Assembly (NCBI RefSeq): GCF_009857745.1
Contig: NZ_WWEN01000003.1
Span: 620,001 to 684,000 of the forward strand
From: Thalassovita mangrovi
Lineage (GTDB): Bacteria; Pseudomonadota; Alphaproteobacteria; Rhodobacterales; Rhodobacteraceae
Direction of reading: 5' to 3'
Length of the DNA: 64,000 nt
Shown one piece after another: positions 8,973-17,394 of the stretch. Position 1 is the first letter of the stretch; each line of letters begins with the position of its first letter. The notes beneath the pieces were generated by a model. It made no database searches, was not told the DNA's origin, and was given only the letters and a program-made list of their open reading frames with translations. A program made the translations under genes and the position numbers.

Positions 8973-9818
8973 TTACGATTGGATGACGGTGCGGGTGGGG
9001 AAGGGGATGTCGACCCCGGCCTCGTCCAGCGCTTCCTTCACCTTGCGCTTCATATCGGCCTGATAGGCGAAGTAATCCGACGATTTCACCCAGGTTCTGG
9101 CCAGGAAATCGACCGAAAAATCGCCCAGGTTGTTGACCTGCAGGAACGGCGCGGGATCGCTCAGCGAGCGGGGATCGTCCATCAGCACCTTGCGGATCGT
9201 GTCCTCGGCCAGTTTCAGATCGGCGCCGTAGCCGACACCGAACACCCATTCGGCGCGGCGGGTGTCATAGACCGAATAGTTGGTGATCGTGTTGCCCCAG
9301 ACCGCGGCGTTGGGGATGATCGTCTGCACGTTATCGGGGCTGGTCAGTTCGATATAGTTGAGCGAGATGTTCTTGACCGTGCCGGTCTGGCCACCCACCA
9401 CCACGAAATCGCCCAGCTTGATCGGGCGGAACAGCACGATCATCACCCCGGCGGCGACGTTGGAAAGCGTGCCCTGCAGCGCCAGGCCGATGGCCAGGCC
9501 GGCGGCACCGATCACCGCCACGATCGACGTGGTCTGCACCCCGAAGGTGTTCAGCACGAACAGGACGGCAAAGCCCATGATCGCGTAACGGGTCAGGTTG
9601 CCAAGGAAGTTGAAAAGCGTGTCGTCCAGGTCTTCGTATTTTTCGCCCAGATGGATCAGCCGCCGCCGGGCCCAGCCCGACAGGATGCCCCCCAGCACGA
9701 GGATCGCGATGGCGGCCAGCACCGACCCCGCGACAGAGGCGAGGAAGTCGATGGTCAGAAAATCGCCGAGGGTCTGGCCGTTCCAGACCTCGACATTCAA
9801 AATATCGGAAAAGGTCAT
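8973..9818 (-). CDS. Small-conductance mechanosensitive channel, MscS family
   Basis: An inner-membrane channel of 281 residues that opens under membrane tension and releases solutes during hypo-osmotic shock. Hydrophobic helices lie at about residues 27-50, 70-92 and 95-125; the last has the Gly/Ala-rich pore-helix pattern ([21 protein letters not shown]) typical of MscS TM3. The beta domain follows ([16 protein letters not shown]) and then the alpha/beta C-terminal domain. Length matches E. coli MscS (286), so this is a minimal channel without extra helices. It is last in a run whose genes overlap by 4 bp. Confidence 0.93.
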   Translation of the reverse strand: MTFSDILNVEVWNGQTLGDFLTIDFLASVAGSVLAAIAILVLGGILSGWARRRLIHLGEKYEDLDDTLFNFLGNLTRYAIMGFAVLFVLNTFGVQTTSIVAVIGAAGLAIGLALQGTLSNVAAGVMIVLFRPIKLGDFVVVGGQTGTVKNISLNYIELTSPDNVQTIIPNAAVWGNTITNYSVYDTRRAEWVFGVGYGADLKLAEDTIRKVLMDDPRSLSDPAPFLQVNNLGDFSVDFLARTWVKSSDYFAYQADMKRKVKEALDEAGVDIPFPTRTVIQS

Positions 9819-10111
9819 TCTGCGAGTTGATCCATTTTGCGTGCAAGTTTCGCGTCAAGCGCGCTGAGCCCGCCGACATCGTGGGTGGATAGCGTCACTT
9901 GAACCGTCTTGTAAACATTGAACCATTCCGGATGGTGCCCCCATTTTTCCGCCCAAAGCGCGGCGCGGGTCATGAAGGCGAAAGCGGCGGTGAAATCGTC
10001 GAAGGTGTAGGTCTTTTCGATCGCGTCGCGCCTTTCGACCATCGCCCACCCGGCCTCGAACAGCGGTTCCAGCATGGTCTTGCGACCGGTATCGCTCAGC
10101 AATTCACTCAT
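9815..10111 (-). CDS. phhB: 4a-hydroxytetrahydrobiopterin (pterin-4-alpha-carbinolamine) dehydratase
   Basis: A 98-residue cytoplasmic enzyme that dehydrates 4a-hydroxy-tetrahydropterin, recycling the cofactor of aromatic amino acid hydroxylases. The family signature is clear: [21 protein letters not shown], with the paired histidines and the later Asp. Length is typical. The ATG at 10111 overlaps the upstream GNAT-like gene by 4 bp, and the stop overlaps mscS by 4 bp. No phenylalanine hydroxylase is in the window, so it may instead act on another pterin or moonlight as in other alphaproteobacteria. Confidence 0.93.
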   Translation of the reverse strand: MSELLSDTGRKTMLEPLFEAGWAMVERRDAIEKTYTFDDFTAAFAFMTRAALWAEKWGHHPEWFNVYKTVQVTLSTHDVGGLSALDAKLARKMDQLAE

Positions 10112-11295
10112 TCCTGTTCCTCCCCTTGTGTCTTGCGAAACGGGCCATAGGCGGTGAGGATCTCGATATCCTCGGCCACCGCGGCCCGTTCGGCCTGCAG
10201 ATATTGTTCGACCGCCTCGGCAAAGCCGGGGTCGGCGAACCAGTGCAGCGAATGGGTGGTCGCCGGCAGATAGCCGCGCGCCAGTTTGTGTTCGCCCTGT
10301 GCCCCCGCCTCGACCCGTTGCAAACCGGCGTCGATGGCGAACTCGATGGCGCGATAATAGCACGCTTCGAAATGCAGGCAGGGGTGATCTTCGATACAGC
10401 CCCAGTAACGGCCGAAAAGCGCTTCGGCCCCGATGAAATTCAGCGCCCCGGCGATCGGCACCCCGTCGCGGTTGGCGATCACCAGCAGGATGTCGTCGCG
10501 CATGGTGTCGTGGATCAGGTCGAAGAAGGATCGGGTCAGGTAGGGCGATCCCCATTTGCGCGCGCCGGTGTCCTGGTAGAAGGTCCAGAACGCATCCCAA
10601 TGATGCGGCTGGATGTCGTCGCCGGTCAGCATCTCGATCGTGCCGCCGAAATCACTGGCGACGCGGCGTTCCTTGCGGATGGTCTTGCGCTTGCGCGAAC
10701 TGAGAGAGGTGAGGAAATCGTCGAAGCTATGATAGCCCCGGTTGACCCAGTGGAATTGCTGGCTGGTGCGGTGCATCAGCCCCATGCGTTCGCCCGCCAG
10801 CGCCTCGGCCTCGGTGCAAAACGTGATGTGGAGCGACGACAACCCGTTATCCGACGCCACCTGCACCGCGCCCTGGATCAGCGCTCCCATCCCTGCCGCG
10901 TCGAAACCGGGGCGGGTCAGGAAGCGCCGCCCGGTGGCGGGGGTGAAGGGCACCGCGATTTGCAGTTTCGGGTAATAGCGCCCGCCGGCGCGTTCGTAGG
11001 CATGGGCCCAGTTGTGATCGAAGATATATTCGCCCTGGCTGTGCGATTTGGCGTAAAGCGGCGCGCAGGCGATGACCTGACCTCCGGCGCGCGCGACGAG
11101 GTATTGCGGCTGCCAGCCGGTGCCGGGGCCGACCGATCCGCTGTCTTCCAGCGCTTTCAGGAAACGGTATGTGGTGAACGGGTCCCTCGCCCGCCCGCCT
11201 TGGGCGGTCTCGGGGCAGGCGCAGGCATCCCAATCGGCCGGATCGATCTGATCCAGCGATCCAATCAGTTGAATTTCCACGGTTTGATCCGTCAT
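10108..11295 (-). CDS. GNAT-fold protein of the COG3146 / DUF482 family
   Basis: A 395-residue cytoplasmic protein. It matches the broadly conserved proteobacterial family often labelled peptidoglycan biosynthesis/recognition or FemAB-like acyltransferase: N-terminal [10 protein letters not shown], middle [24 protein letters not shown], and C-terminal [30 protein letters not shown]. The fold is predicted to be a double GNAT, implying acyl transfer from a CoA or aminoacyl-tRNA donor, but I know of no assigned substrate. It is the first gene of the overlapping trio GNAT-phhB-mscS and lies 49 bp downstream of the GDPD gene, so is probably in the same transcript. Confidence 0.85.
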   Translation of the reverse strand: MTDQTVEIQLIGSLDQIDPADWDACACPETAQGGRARDPFTTYRFLKALEDSGSVGPGTGWQPQYLVARAGGQVIACAPLYAKSHSQGEYIFDHNWAHAYERAGGRYYPKLQIAVPFTPATGRRFLTRPGFDAAGMGALIQGAVQVASDNGLSSLHITFCTEAEALAGERMGLMHRTSQQFHWVNRGYHSFDDFLTSLSSRKRKTIRKERRVASDFGGTIEMLTGDDIQPHHWDAFWTFYQDTGARKWGSPYLTRSFFDLIHDTMRDDILLVIANRDGVPIAGALNFIGAEALFGRYWGCIEDHPCLHFEACYYRAIEFAIDAGLQRVEAGAQGEHKLARGYLPATTHSLHWFADPGFAEAVEQYLQAERAAVAEDIEILTAYGPFRKTQGEEQE

Positions 11296-11344
11296 GCCCC
11301 GACCCTTTGCGCCCGATCACTATCTGGGGCGGGTGGGGTTTGGA

Positions 11345-12112
11345 TCAACCCGGGATTTCCGCAGCGTAGCCTTCGAAGGTGATATTGTCGGCGATTTTGC
11401 GCGCCTCTGCCTCGGCTTCGGGCGACCGGATGGTCCAGCACAGCAGGTCCGCGCCGCGCCGTTTCAGGTCCGTTACCCGGGGCCGGTCCAGATCGCAGGC
11501 TTCGTGGCTGATGAAGCAGCAGCCCAAGGCGTCGTAATCGGGAATCTCGCGCAGCCGGTCGCGGGTGCCGCCGGGCAGCAGTTGCCAATCGTCCGACCGG
11601 TAGGCCGAGGTAGTCAGCCCGCGCGGAATGTCGGGGCAAAACCCGGCCATCTTCTGTATCGAATGCGGGTTGAAGGACATCAACGCGACCGGGCCTTCGT
11701 AGCCCTGCAGCGCGCGCGCCGTGGCCTCTTCGAGCTTGCCGACATTGCCGCCCATCTGGCCGTCCTGATCCTTGATTTCGATCAGCAGCGGTGAGCGGCC
11801 CGCGACCTGTTCCAGCACCTGCGCCAGCGTCGGCACGGTGTCGGTGCCGCCCAGCAGGGCGATCTGTCCCAGCTCGTCGGCGCTGCGGCGCTGGATCGGG
11901 CCTGTTTCGCCGGTCAGCCGGCCCAGGTCGTAGTCGTGAAACACCATCGCCTGGCCGTCGGCGGACAGTTGCAGGTCGATTTCGATCCCGTATCCGGCCG
12001 CGATTGCGGCATGAATGGCCGCCGGAGAATTTTCCGGCCGGCCCTGGGCGATGTCGTGCAACGCCCGATGGGAAATCGGGCGCTGCAGGAAAATGTCGGG
12101 AAGCCGGGTCAT
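11345..12112 (-). CDS. Glycerophosphodiester phosphodiesterase
   Basis: A 255-residue TIM-barrel enzyme that hydrolyses deacylated phospholipid head groups to glycerol-3-phosphate and an alcohol. Catalytic motifs are visible: the first His in ISHRALHD, ENSPAAIHAAIAAGYGIEIDLQL with the metal-binding Glu-Asp pair, and FHDYDLGRLTG with the second His. No signal peptide is seen, so it is probably cytoplasmic like UgpQ. ATG at 12112 was chosen because homology starts there and it overlaps the RidA stop by 4 bp; a longer frame upstream would run into RidA. Confidence 0.92.
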   Translation of the reverse strand: MTRLPDIFLQRPISHRALHDIAQGRPENSPAAIHAAIAAGYGIEIDLQLSADGQAMVFHDYDLGRLTGETGPIQRRSADELGQIALLGGTDTVPTLAQVLEQVAGRSPLLIEIKDQDGQMGGNVGKLEEATARALQGYEGPVALMSFNPHSIQKMAGFCPDIPRGLTTSAYRSDDWQLLPGGTRDRLREIPDYDALGCCFISHEACDLDRPRVTDLKRRGADLLCWTIRSPEAEAEARKIADNITFEGYAAEIPG

Positions 12113-12573
12113 TTGATCTGGAAAATCGCTTCGATTTCCACCGCGACGTTCAGCGGCAGCGCGGCGGCGGACACGGCGGAACGCGAATGGCGGCCCTGAT
12201 CGCCAAGCGCTTCGACCAGGAAGTCGGAACAGCCGTTGACCACCTGCGGCTGTTCGGTGAAATCGGCGGTCGAGTTGACGAAGCCGGTCAGCTTGACCAC
12301 CCGCACCAGACGGTCCAGATCGCCCCCGCAGGCCGCCTTGCATTGCGCCAGCAGCGCGATGGCGCAGGTCTTGGCAGCGGCGGCGCCGTCGGCGGTGGTC
12401 ATGTCGGCGCCCAGCTTGCCGGTGATCAGCCCGTCGGGGCCGTTGGAAATCTGACCCGAAACGAAGACCAGATCGCCGACCTGGACGAAGGGCACGTAAT
12501 TGGCGGCGGGCGCCTGGGCCTCGGGCAGTGTGACCCCCAGTTCGGCGAGGCGGGATTCGATTTGTCCGGTCAT
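12109..12573 (-). CDS. RidA family protein
   Basis: A 154-residue member of the RidA/YjgF/Rid family. RidA proper hydrolyses reactive 2-aminoacrylate-type enamines and imines. The C-terminal region contains HSRSAVSAAALPLNVAVEIEAI, carrying the conserved Arg and the VEIEA end strand. At 154 residues it is longer than the 128-residue archetype and resembles the longer subgroup with an extended N-terminus (ESRLAELGVTLPE), so the exact imine substrate is uncertain. GATCTTTCTCCTGTC upstream (minus strand GGAGAAAGATC) supplies a ribosome site. It overlaps the GDPD gene. Confidence 0.9.
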   Translation of the reverse strand: MTGQIESRLAELGVTLPEAQAPAANYVPFVQVGDLVFVSGQISNGPDGLITGKLGADMTTADGAAAAKTCAIALLAQCKAACGGDLDRLVRVVKLTGFVNSTADFTEQPQVVNGCSDFLVEALGDQGRHSRSAVSAAALPLNVAVEIEAIFQIK

Positions 12574-12629
12574 GATCTTTCTCCTGTCAGGGAATTTCTG
12601 GCGGCGACGCTAACGCGCTCAGCCGCGAA

Positions 12630-12672
12630 TGCAACGCCAAACCGGGCGTAACCGGGCCCGGTTCGCGTTGCA
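12630..12672 (-). terminator. Terminator-like long hairpin after the type I secretion operon
   Basis: Outer arms TGCAACGC/GCGTTGCA and inner arms AACCGGG/CCCGGTT form an interrupted 15-bp stem between the hlyD-type stop (12679) and the ridA start (12573). There is no U-run on the minus strand, so termination may be partial. Confidence 0.5.
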
Positions 12673-12678
12673 GGGGTA

Positions 12679-13998
12679 TCATTCGCGGAAGGCCTTGGCG
12701 AAATAGTCGGTCACCGGCTTCAGGAGATAGGCCAGCGGTGTGCGGTCGGCGGTGCGGATGAAGCTTTCCACCGGCATGCCGGGCACCAGAGTAACCCCTT
12801 CGGGAAGCTTCTCGATCTCGCCGTCTTCCATCACGATTTCCGCCCGGTAGTAGGAATGCCCGGTTTTATCGTCGGTGAAGGCATCGGCGGACACCTTCGA
12901 CACGTGGCCCTTCAGTTCCGGCGTCGTGCGCTGGTCCAGCGCCGGGAAGCGCAGCACCGCTTCCTGGCCGGGATAGACCTGGTCGATATTGATCGTCTGC
13001 ACCTGGGTCGCGATCACCAGCGGGCGGTCCTGCGGCACCAGGTACATGACCGGATCGGCGGGCCGGATCACCGAGCGCGGGGTGTAGAATTGCAGCCCGT
13101 AGACCACGCCGGAAACCGGCGCGCGAATGTCCAGCCGGTTCAGCCGGGTCAGCAGCGCCCGGCGCCGTTCGGCCAGTTCCAGTTCCTGGTATTGCAGGTC
13201 GCGCAGCCGGGCGACCGCCTCTTCGCGCCGCGCGGTGTCGAGCTTCAGGATTTCGATCTGGGTTTCGGTGATCCGCCCTTCGGCCTGCGCCGACTGGGCG
13301 ATCAGGTTGCCGACCTGGCCGCTGAGCCGGGCCTCTTCGCGTTGCAGCGACAGCACGCGGGACGCCTGGGCAAGCCCGCGGTCGAGCAGCGATTGCTGGC
13401 TGGTCAGTTCTTCCTCGATCAGCTCCAGCTGCCGCGACAGCGCCACGCGCTGCGCTTCCAGCCCTTCGATCTGGCTGCGGATCTGCGCCACGCGCTTTTC
13501 AAGCTGGTCGGTTTCCTGCCGTTCGGAATCGTCGCGCGCGCGCAGCAGCCGTTCCTGACCCTCGATCAGGTCCTGTACTTCTTCGTTGTCCTGCGCCGCC
13601 TGCAGCAGCACCGGGTCGAAATCGATTTCCGAATTGCCTTCCTGTTCGGCCTCGAGCCGGCCGCGCCGCGCCATGAGTTCGAACAGCTGGCCTTCGACGA
13701 TGACCAGTTCCGATTTGAGCTCGGTCGGGTCGAGCCGGATCAGCAGCTGGTCGGCCTCGACGAAATCGCCCTCGTCGACCAGGATTTCCTGGATCACGCC
13801 GCCATCGGGGTGCTGCACGACCTGGCGGTTCTGGTCGACCTCGATCTGGCCGCTGGCGACGATGGCGCCGGCGATCTGGGTCACCACCGCCCAACCGCCG
13901 AAGCCGCCGACCAGCAGGGTCAGGGCCAGCAGGCCGATGAAAAGCGGCCCGCTGACGGGAAAGGTTTTCGGGGTCTTGTTCGGGGTCTGGGCGGTCAT
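12679..13998 (-). CDS. HlyD-family periplasmic adaptor of a type I secretion system
   Basis: A 439-residue membrane-fusion protein that bridges the inner-membrane ABC exporter to a TolC-type outer-membrane duct. One transmembrane helix is at about residues 17-42 (LFIGLLALTLLVGGFGGW). A biotinyl-lipoyl half follows (DGGVIQEILVDEGDFVEADQLL), a long coiled coil covers about 105-285, then the returning lipoyl/beta-barrel part (APVSGVVYGLQFYTPRSVI). The start overlaps the stop of the ABC gene by 4 bp. No TolC homologue or RTX substrate is next to it. Length and layout match PrtE/AprE-type adaptors. Confidence 0.93.
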   Translation of the reverse strand: MTAQTPNKTPKTFPVSGPLFIGLLALTLLVGGFGGWAVVTQIAGAIVASGQIEVDQNRQVVQHPDGGVIQEILVDEGDFVEADQLLIRLDPTELKSELVIVEGQLFELMARRGRLEAEQEGNSEIDFDPVLLQAAQDNEEVQDLIEGQERLLRARDDSERQETDQLEKRVAQIRSQIEGLEAQRVALSRQLELIEEELTSQQSLLDRGLAQASRVLSLQREEARLSGQVGNLIAQSAQAEGRITETQIEILKLDTARREEAVARLRDLQYQELELAERRRALLTRLNRLDIRAPVSGVVYGLQFYTPRSVIRPADPVMYLVPQDRPLVIATQVQTINIDQVYPGQEAVLRFPALDQRTTPELKGHVSKVSADAFTDDKTGHSYYRAEIVMEDGEIEKLPEGVTLVPGMPVESFIRTADRTPLAYLLKPVTDYFAKAFRE

Positions 13999-15737
13999 TG
14001 CACGCCCCCCTGTCCGGCGGTTTTCTGGATCTGCTGGGCGTTTCTCACCACTTCGTTGAGCACTTTATCCTTCGGGCCGAAGGCCTTGACCGCGCCGTTT
14101 TCCAGCACCAGCAGCAGGTCGCATTCCTGGATCGCCGCCGGGCGGTGGGCCATGATGATCACCGATTTTCCTTCGGATTTGAGCGTCTTGATCGCCGAGT
14201 TCAGGGCCTTCGATCCTTCGTTGTCGAGGTTGGAATTGGGTTCGTCCAGCACCAGGATCACCGGGTCGGAATACATCGCGCGGGCCAGGCCGACGCGCTG
14301 AATCTGCCCGCCCGACAAGCGGCCGCCCGAAGCGGTGACGCGGGTGTCATAGCCGTTGGGCAGTTTCAGGATCATGTCATGCGCATCGGCGCGCTTGGCG
14401 GCGGTGACGATCTTGTCGGGGTCGGGTTCGGGCGCCAGCCGGGCGATGTTTTCGGCGATGGTGCCGTCGAACAGTTCCACCCGCTGCGGCAGATAGCCGA
14501 TCAGCTGGCCCAGCACCGTCGCGTCGTATTGATCCAGCGTCGCGCCATCCAGCCTGATCTTGCCGCCCGCCGGGCGCCACAGCCCGGTGATGGCGCGCGC
14601 CAGCGACGATTTGCCGGCGCCCGAGGGGCCGATCACGCCCAAGGCGGTGCCCGGCGGCAGCATGAAATTGACCACCCGCAGGGTCGCCTGCGCCTCGCCC
14701 GGGGGCACCACGGTCAGGCCCTGGACTTCCAGCTTGGCCTTGGGCGCGGGCAGCGGCGTGCGCGGAACCTCGGCCGGGACCATCGACAGAAGCTCGGCCA
14801 GGTTATTCCACCCCTTCGAGGCGCGCTGCACCACCGACCATTGGTTGATCAGCATCTCGATCGGCGCCAGCGCCCGGCCCATCAAGATCGACCCGGCGAT
14901 CATCGCGCCCGGGGTCATTTCCCCGTGCAGCACCAGATAGGCGCCAAGCCCCAGCATCGCCGATTGCAGGAACTGTCGAAACACCTTGGAGGCGACCGAA
15001 AACCCGCCGCCGGAATCATTGGCCGAGATGAATTCGCGCAGCGCCTTGTTGCGGCTTTTCTGCCAGCGGTGGAAGGTCGCGTCGCGCATCCCCATCGACT
15101 GCACCGATTCCGCCTCGGCCTGCAATTGCGCGGCGATATGTTCGGATTGCACCACCGCCTGGTTCGCCTGCGCCATCGGCCGCCGGGTGAAGGCCTGGTT
15201 GGTGACGGTGATCAGGATCAGGACGACGCCGCCGCTGATCGCCAGATAGCCCAGCCACGGGTGGAAGATCATGATGCCGAACAGGAAAAACGGCGTCCAC
15301 GGGATGTCGAAGAAGGCGGTCAGCGCCGGGGAGCTGATCAGCCGCTGCACCGATTCCAGGTCGCGCAGCCCGGTGGCGGAATGTTCGTCCGGCTTCACCG
15401 CCGCCTTGCGAATCACCGCGTCGAACACCCGCCGGTCCAGCTTTTGCTGAAACCGGGCGCCGACCCGCGCCATGATCCGGGTTCGGGCGATGTCCAGCAT
15501 CCCCATCATCAGGAACAGGAAGGCGACGAGAAGCGTCAGGCTGAACAGGGTTTCGACCGAGCGGCTGCCCAGAACGCGGTCATAGACCTGCAGCATATAA
15601 AGCGGGCTGGTCAGCATCAGAAGGTTTACGAAGAAGCTGAATAAAGCGACGATCCAGTAAAGTCCGCGGCTTTCGCGCCGTGCTTCCAGAAGTTCCTGCC
15701 TGCCTTTTTCGGTTTGTCGTTGCTGCATCCGCGTCAT
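13995..15737 (-). CDS. Type I secretion system permease/ATPase (PrtD/AprD type)
   Basis: A 580-residue half-transporter of the inner membrane with an N-terminal six-helix domain and C-terminal ATPase. Walker A GPSGAGKSS, signature LSGGQIQRVGLARA and Walker B VILVLDEPNS are all intact, so the homodimer should be active. It lacks the N-terminal C39 peptidase or CLD domain, fitting exporters of proteins with uncleaved C-terminal signals. The first residues are polar and charged (MQQRQTEKGRQELLEARRE); a second ATG three codons in is possible. It forms a two-gene operon with the adaptor. Substrate is unknown. Confidence 0.93.
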   Translation of the reverse strand: MTRMQQRQTEKGRQELLEARRESRGLYWIVALFSFFVNLLMLTSPLYMLQVYDRVLGSRSVETLFSLTLLVAFLFLMMGMLDIARTRIMARVGARFQQKLDRRVFDAVIRKAAVKPDEHSATGLRDLESVQRLISSPALTAFFDIPWTPFFLFGIMIFHPWLGYLAISGGVVLILITVTNQAFTRRPMAQANQAVVQSEHIAAQLQAEAESVQSMGMRDATFHRWQKSRNKALREFISANDSGGGFSVASKVFRQFLQSAMLGLGAYLVLHGEMTPGAMIAGSILMGRALAPIEMLINQWSVVQRASKGWNNLAELLSMVPAEVPRTPLPAPKAKLEVQGLTVVPPGEAQATLRVVNFMLPPGTALGVIGPSGAGKSSLARAITGLWRPAGGKIRLDGATLDQYDATVLGQLIGYLPQRVELFDGTIAENIARLAPEPDPDKIVTAAKRADAHDMILKLPNGYDTRVTASGGRLSGGQIQRVGLARAMYSDPVILVLDEPNSNLDNEGSKALNSAIKTLKSEGKSVIIMAHRPAAIQECDLLLVLENGAVKAFGPKDKVLNEVVRNAQQIQKTAGQGGVQ

Positions 15738-15911
15738 TTCGCCATTTTTTCAAAATACTCTCGTTCGCCTCATGGTCGGATAAGACCCACTAGGATATAA
15801 AGCGTGCGAAGTATCCCGATGTCTCTAATCTGCCACAGAGGTCGGTTAACCGCTTGAGGCGGGCTGAGATCGGAATATGCATGAATTACAAACGCGTTCA
15901 AAGATCAGAGT

Positions 15912-16733
15912 TTGGTTGAACAATTGACTATTGATAGCAGCAAACACAAGCGTTCCTTTGCGGTTAAGTCGATCCTGTTGTGTTTCGGCTTGGCTGTGGC
16001 GGGATGCACCCCGATAGACCCGGCCGAACTGAAGGCTGGTGGCGTGTTCGATCCCTATGAGAAGGCGAACCGCCAGACCCATGAATTCAACCGCGCGATG
16101 GACCGCGCCCTGATCCGGCCGGCGGGCAAGGGCTATGCCAGCGTGGTGCCGGACGAAATTCAGACCGCGGTCGGCAATTTCGCCGACAACCTGTCCGAAC
16201 CCAGCATGGCGGTGAACCATCTGCTGCAGGGCGATCCGAAAGGCGTCGGTGTCAACCTGTACCGCTTCCTGGTCAATGCCACACTGGGCTTTGGCGGCTT
16301 GTTCGACGTGGCCGCCGATTTCGGCGTGCACGAGGGCGATACCGATTTCGGCGAAACCCTGCATGTCTGGGGCGCGCCCGAAGGCGCCTATGTCGAATTG
16401 CCGCTGCTGGGGCCGTCGAACGAACGCGACGCGGTGGGCAAGTTTGTCGATCTGTTCACCGACCCGCTGTCCTATGTGATTCCCCGTCCCGAGAAATATT
16501 ACGGCACCGCGGCGCGGGTGGTGGCCAAAGTCGGCGATCGCGGCCGTTATGCCGATACGGTGGATTCGATTCTGTATGAAAGCGCCGACAGTTACGCGCA
16601 GGGCCGGCTGATTTATACGCAAAATCGCCGCTATGAACTTGGCGGCGGCGGGGCGGATACCTATGTGGATCCGTATTCGGACCCTTACTCTGACCCCTAT
16701 TCCGATCCGTATGAGGACCCCTATGCTGAATAA
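15912..16733 (+). CDS. mlaA: MlaA (VacJ) family outer-membrane lipoprotein
   Basis: A component of the Mla system, which removes mislocalised phospholipids from the outer leaflet of the outer membrane. The lipobox LAVAGC places the lipidated Cys at residue 32 from the chosen start, and the family motif FDPYEKANRQTHEFNRAMD follows. The start is uncertain: no ATG is in frame, and TTG 15912 or TTG 15924 are the only reasonable choices; a stop at 15882 bounds the frame. The C-terminus is a run of DPY repeats (from about base 16662), unusual for MlaA. It overlaps mlaC by 11 bp. About 273 residues. Confidence 0.9.
   Translation: MVEQLTIDSSKHKRSFAVKSILLCFGLAVAGCTPIDPAELKAGGVFDPYEKANRQTHEFNRAMDRALIRPAGKGYASVVPDEIQTAVGNFADNLSEPSMAVNHLLQGDPKGVGVNLYRFLVNATLGFGGLFDVAADFGVHEGDTDFGETLHVWGAPEGAYVELPLLGPSNERDAVGKFVDLFTDPLSYVIPRPEKYYGTAARVVAKVGDRGRYADTVDSILYESADSYAQGRLIYTQNRRYELGGGGADTYVDPYSDPYSDPYSDPYEDPYAE
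16662..16727 (+). repeat. Short tandem repeat encoding (S/E)DPY units at the MlaA C-terminus
   Basis: A 12-bp unit encoding D-P-Y-(S/E/A) is repeated five times with synonymous drift (GATCCGTATTCG, GACCCTTACTCT, GACCCCTATTCC, GATCCGTATGAG, GACCCCTATGCT). The last units also carry the TGAGGA ribosome site and the ATG of mlaC at 16723. Confidence 0.85.
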
Positions 16734-17328
16734 ACCGTCTCGCCGGTCGTTCCTGTCGCAGATCAGCGCCGTCGCGCTGGCCGCAGCGATCCCGATGCCG
16801 GCCTTCGCGCTCAGCCCCTCAAACGCCAAATCGCTGGTCGACAAGCTTGTCGCTGAAATCAACGCGGTGATCGATTCGGGCAAACCCGAATCCGCGATGC
16901 TGCGGGATTTCGAAGGCATCTTCGCCCGCTATGCCGACGTGCCGACCATCGCGCGCTACGCGCTCGGCGTCGATGCCCGCAGCGCCAGCCCTGCGCAGAT
17001 GCGGGAATTCACCGGCGTGTTCCAGCGCTATATCTCGGTCAAATACGGCAAGCGTTTCCGCGAATTCATCGGCGGTCGCATCGTGGTGGATTCGGCGCAG
17101 GCGATCAAAAGCTTCATCGAGGTGAAGACCACCGCCCATCTGCGCGGCGAGGAACCGTTCGAAGTGATCTTCCTGGTGTCGGACCGCAGCGGATCGCCGC
17201 GGTTCTTCAATATGTTCATCGAAGGCATCAACATGCTGCTGACCGAACGCACCGAAATCCAGGCGATGCTGGACAAGCGCCGGGGCGATCTGAACGCGGT
17301 GATCGCGGATCTGCGCAATACCGTCTGA
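16723..17328 (+). CDS. mlaC: MlaC / Ttg2D family periplasmic phospholipid-binding protein
   Basis: A 201-residue periplasmic shuttle that carries phospholipid between MlaA and the inner-membrane MlaFEDB complex. The N-terminus SRRSFLSQ followed by a weakly hydrophobic stretch ending MPAFA is a twin-arginine signal, so export in folded form is likely. The body has the MlaC pattern (FARYADVPTIARYALG, FRRYISVKYGKRF-like). The ATG 16723 has AGGA eight bases upstream, inside the mlaA repeats, and overlaps mlaA by 11 bp, so translation is coupled. mlaFED are not here. A strong terminator follows. Confidence 0.92.
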   Translation: MLNKPSRRSFLSQISAVALAAAIPMPAFALSPSNAKSLVDKLVAEINAVIDSGKPESAMLRDFEGIFARYADVPTIARYALGVDARSASPAQMREFTGVFQRYISVKYGKRFREFIGGRIVVDSAQAIKSFIEVKTTAHLRGEEPFEVIFLVSDRSGSPRFFNMFIEGINMLLTERTEIQAMLDKRRGDLNAVIADLRNTV

Positions 17329-17350
17329 TCCGGGATATACAGGACATGAT

Positions 17351-17376
17351 AAGGGGGGCTCGCGCCCCCCTTTTTC
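17351..17376 (+). terminator. Rho-independent terminator
   Basis: GGGGGGC/GCGCCCCCC-type stem followed by TTTTT, 23 bp after the mlaC stop. It also separates mlaC from the convergent PBP gene. Confidence 0.85.
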
Positions 17377-17394
17377 ATGCCACGATGGCTTTTC

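Noticed and set aside
16662-16727. Possible CRISPR-like array
   Set aside because: The unit is 12 bp, contiguous, coding and without spacers, so it is a protein repeat.
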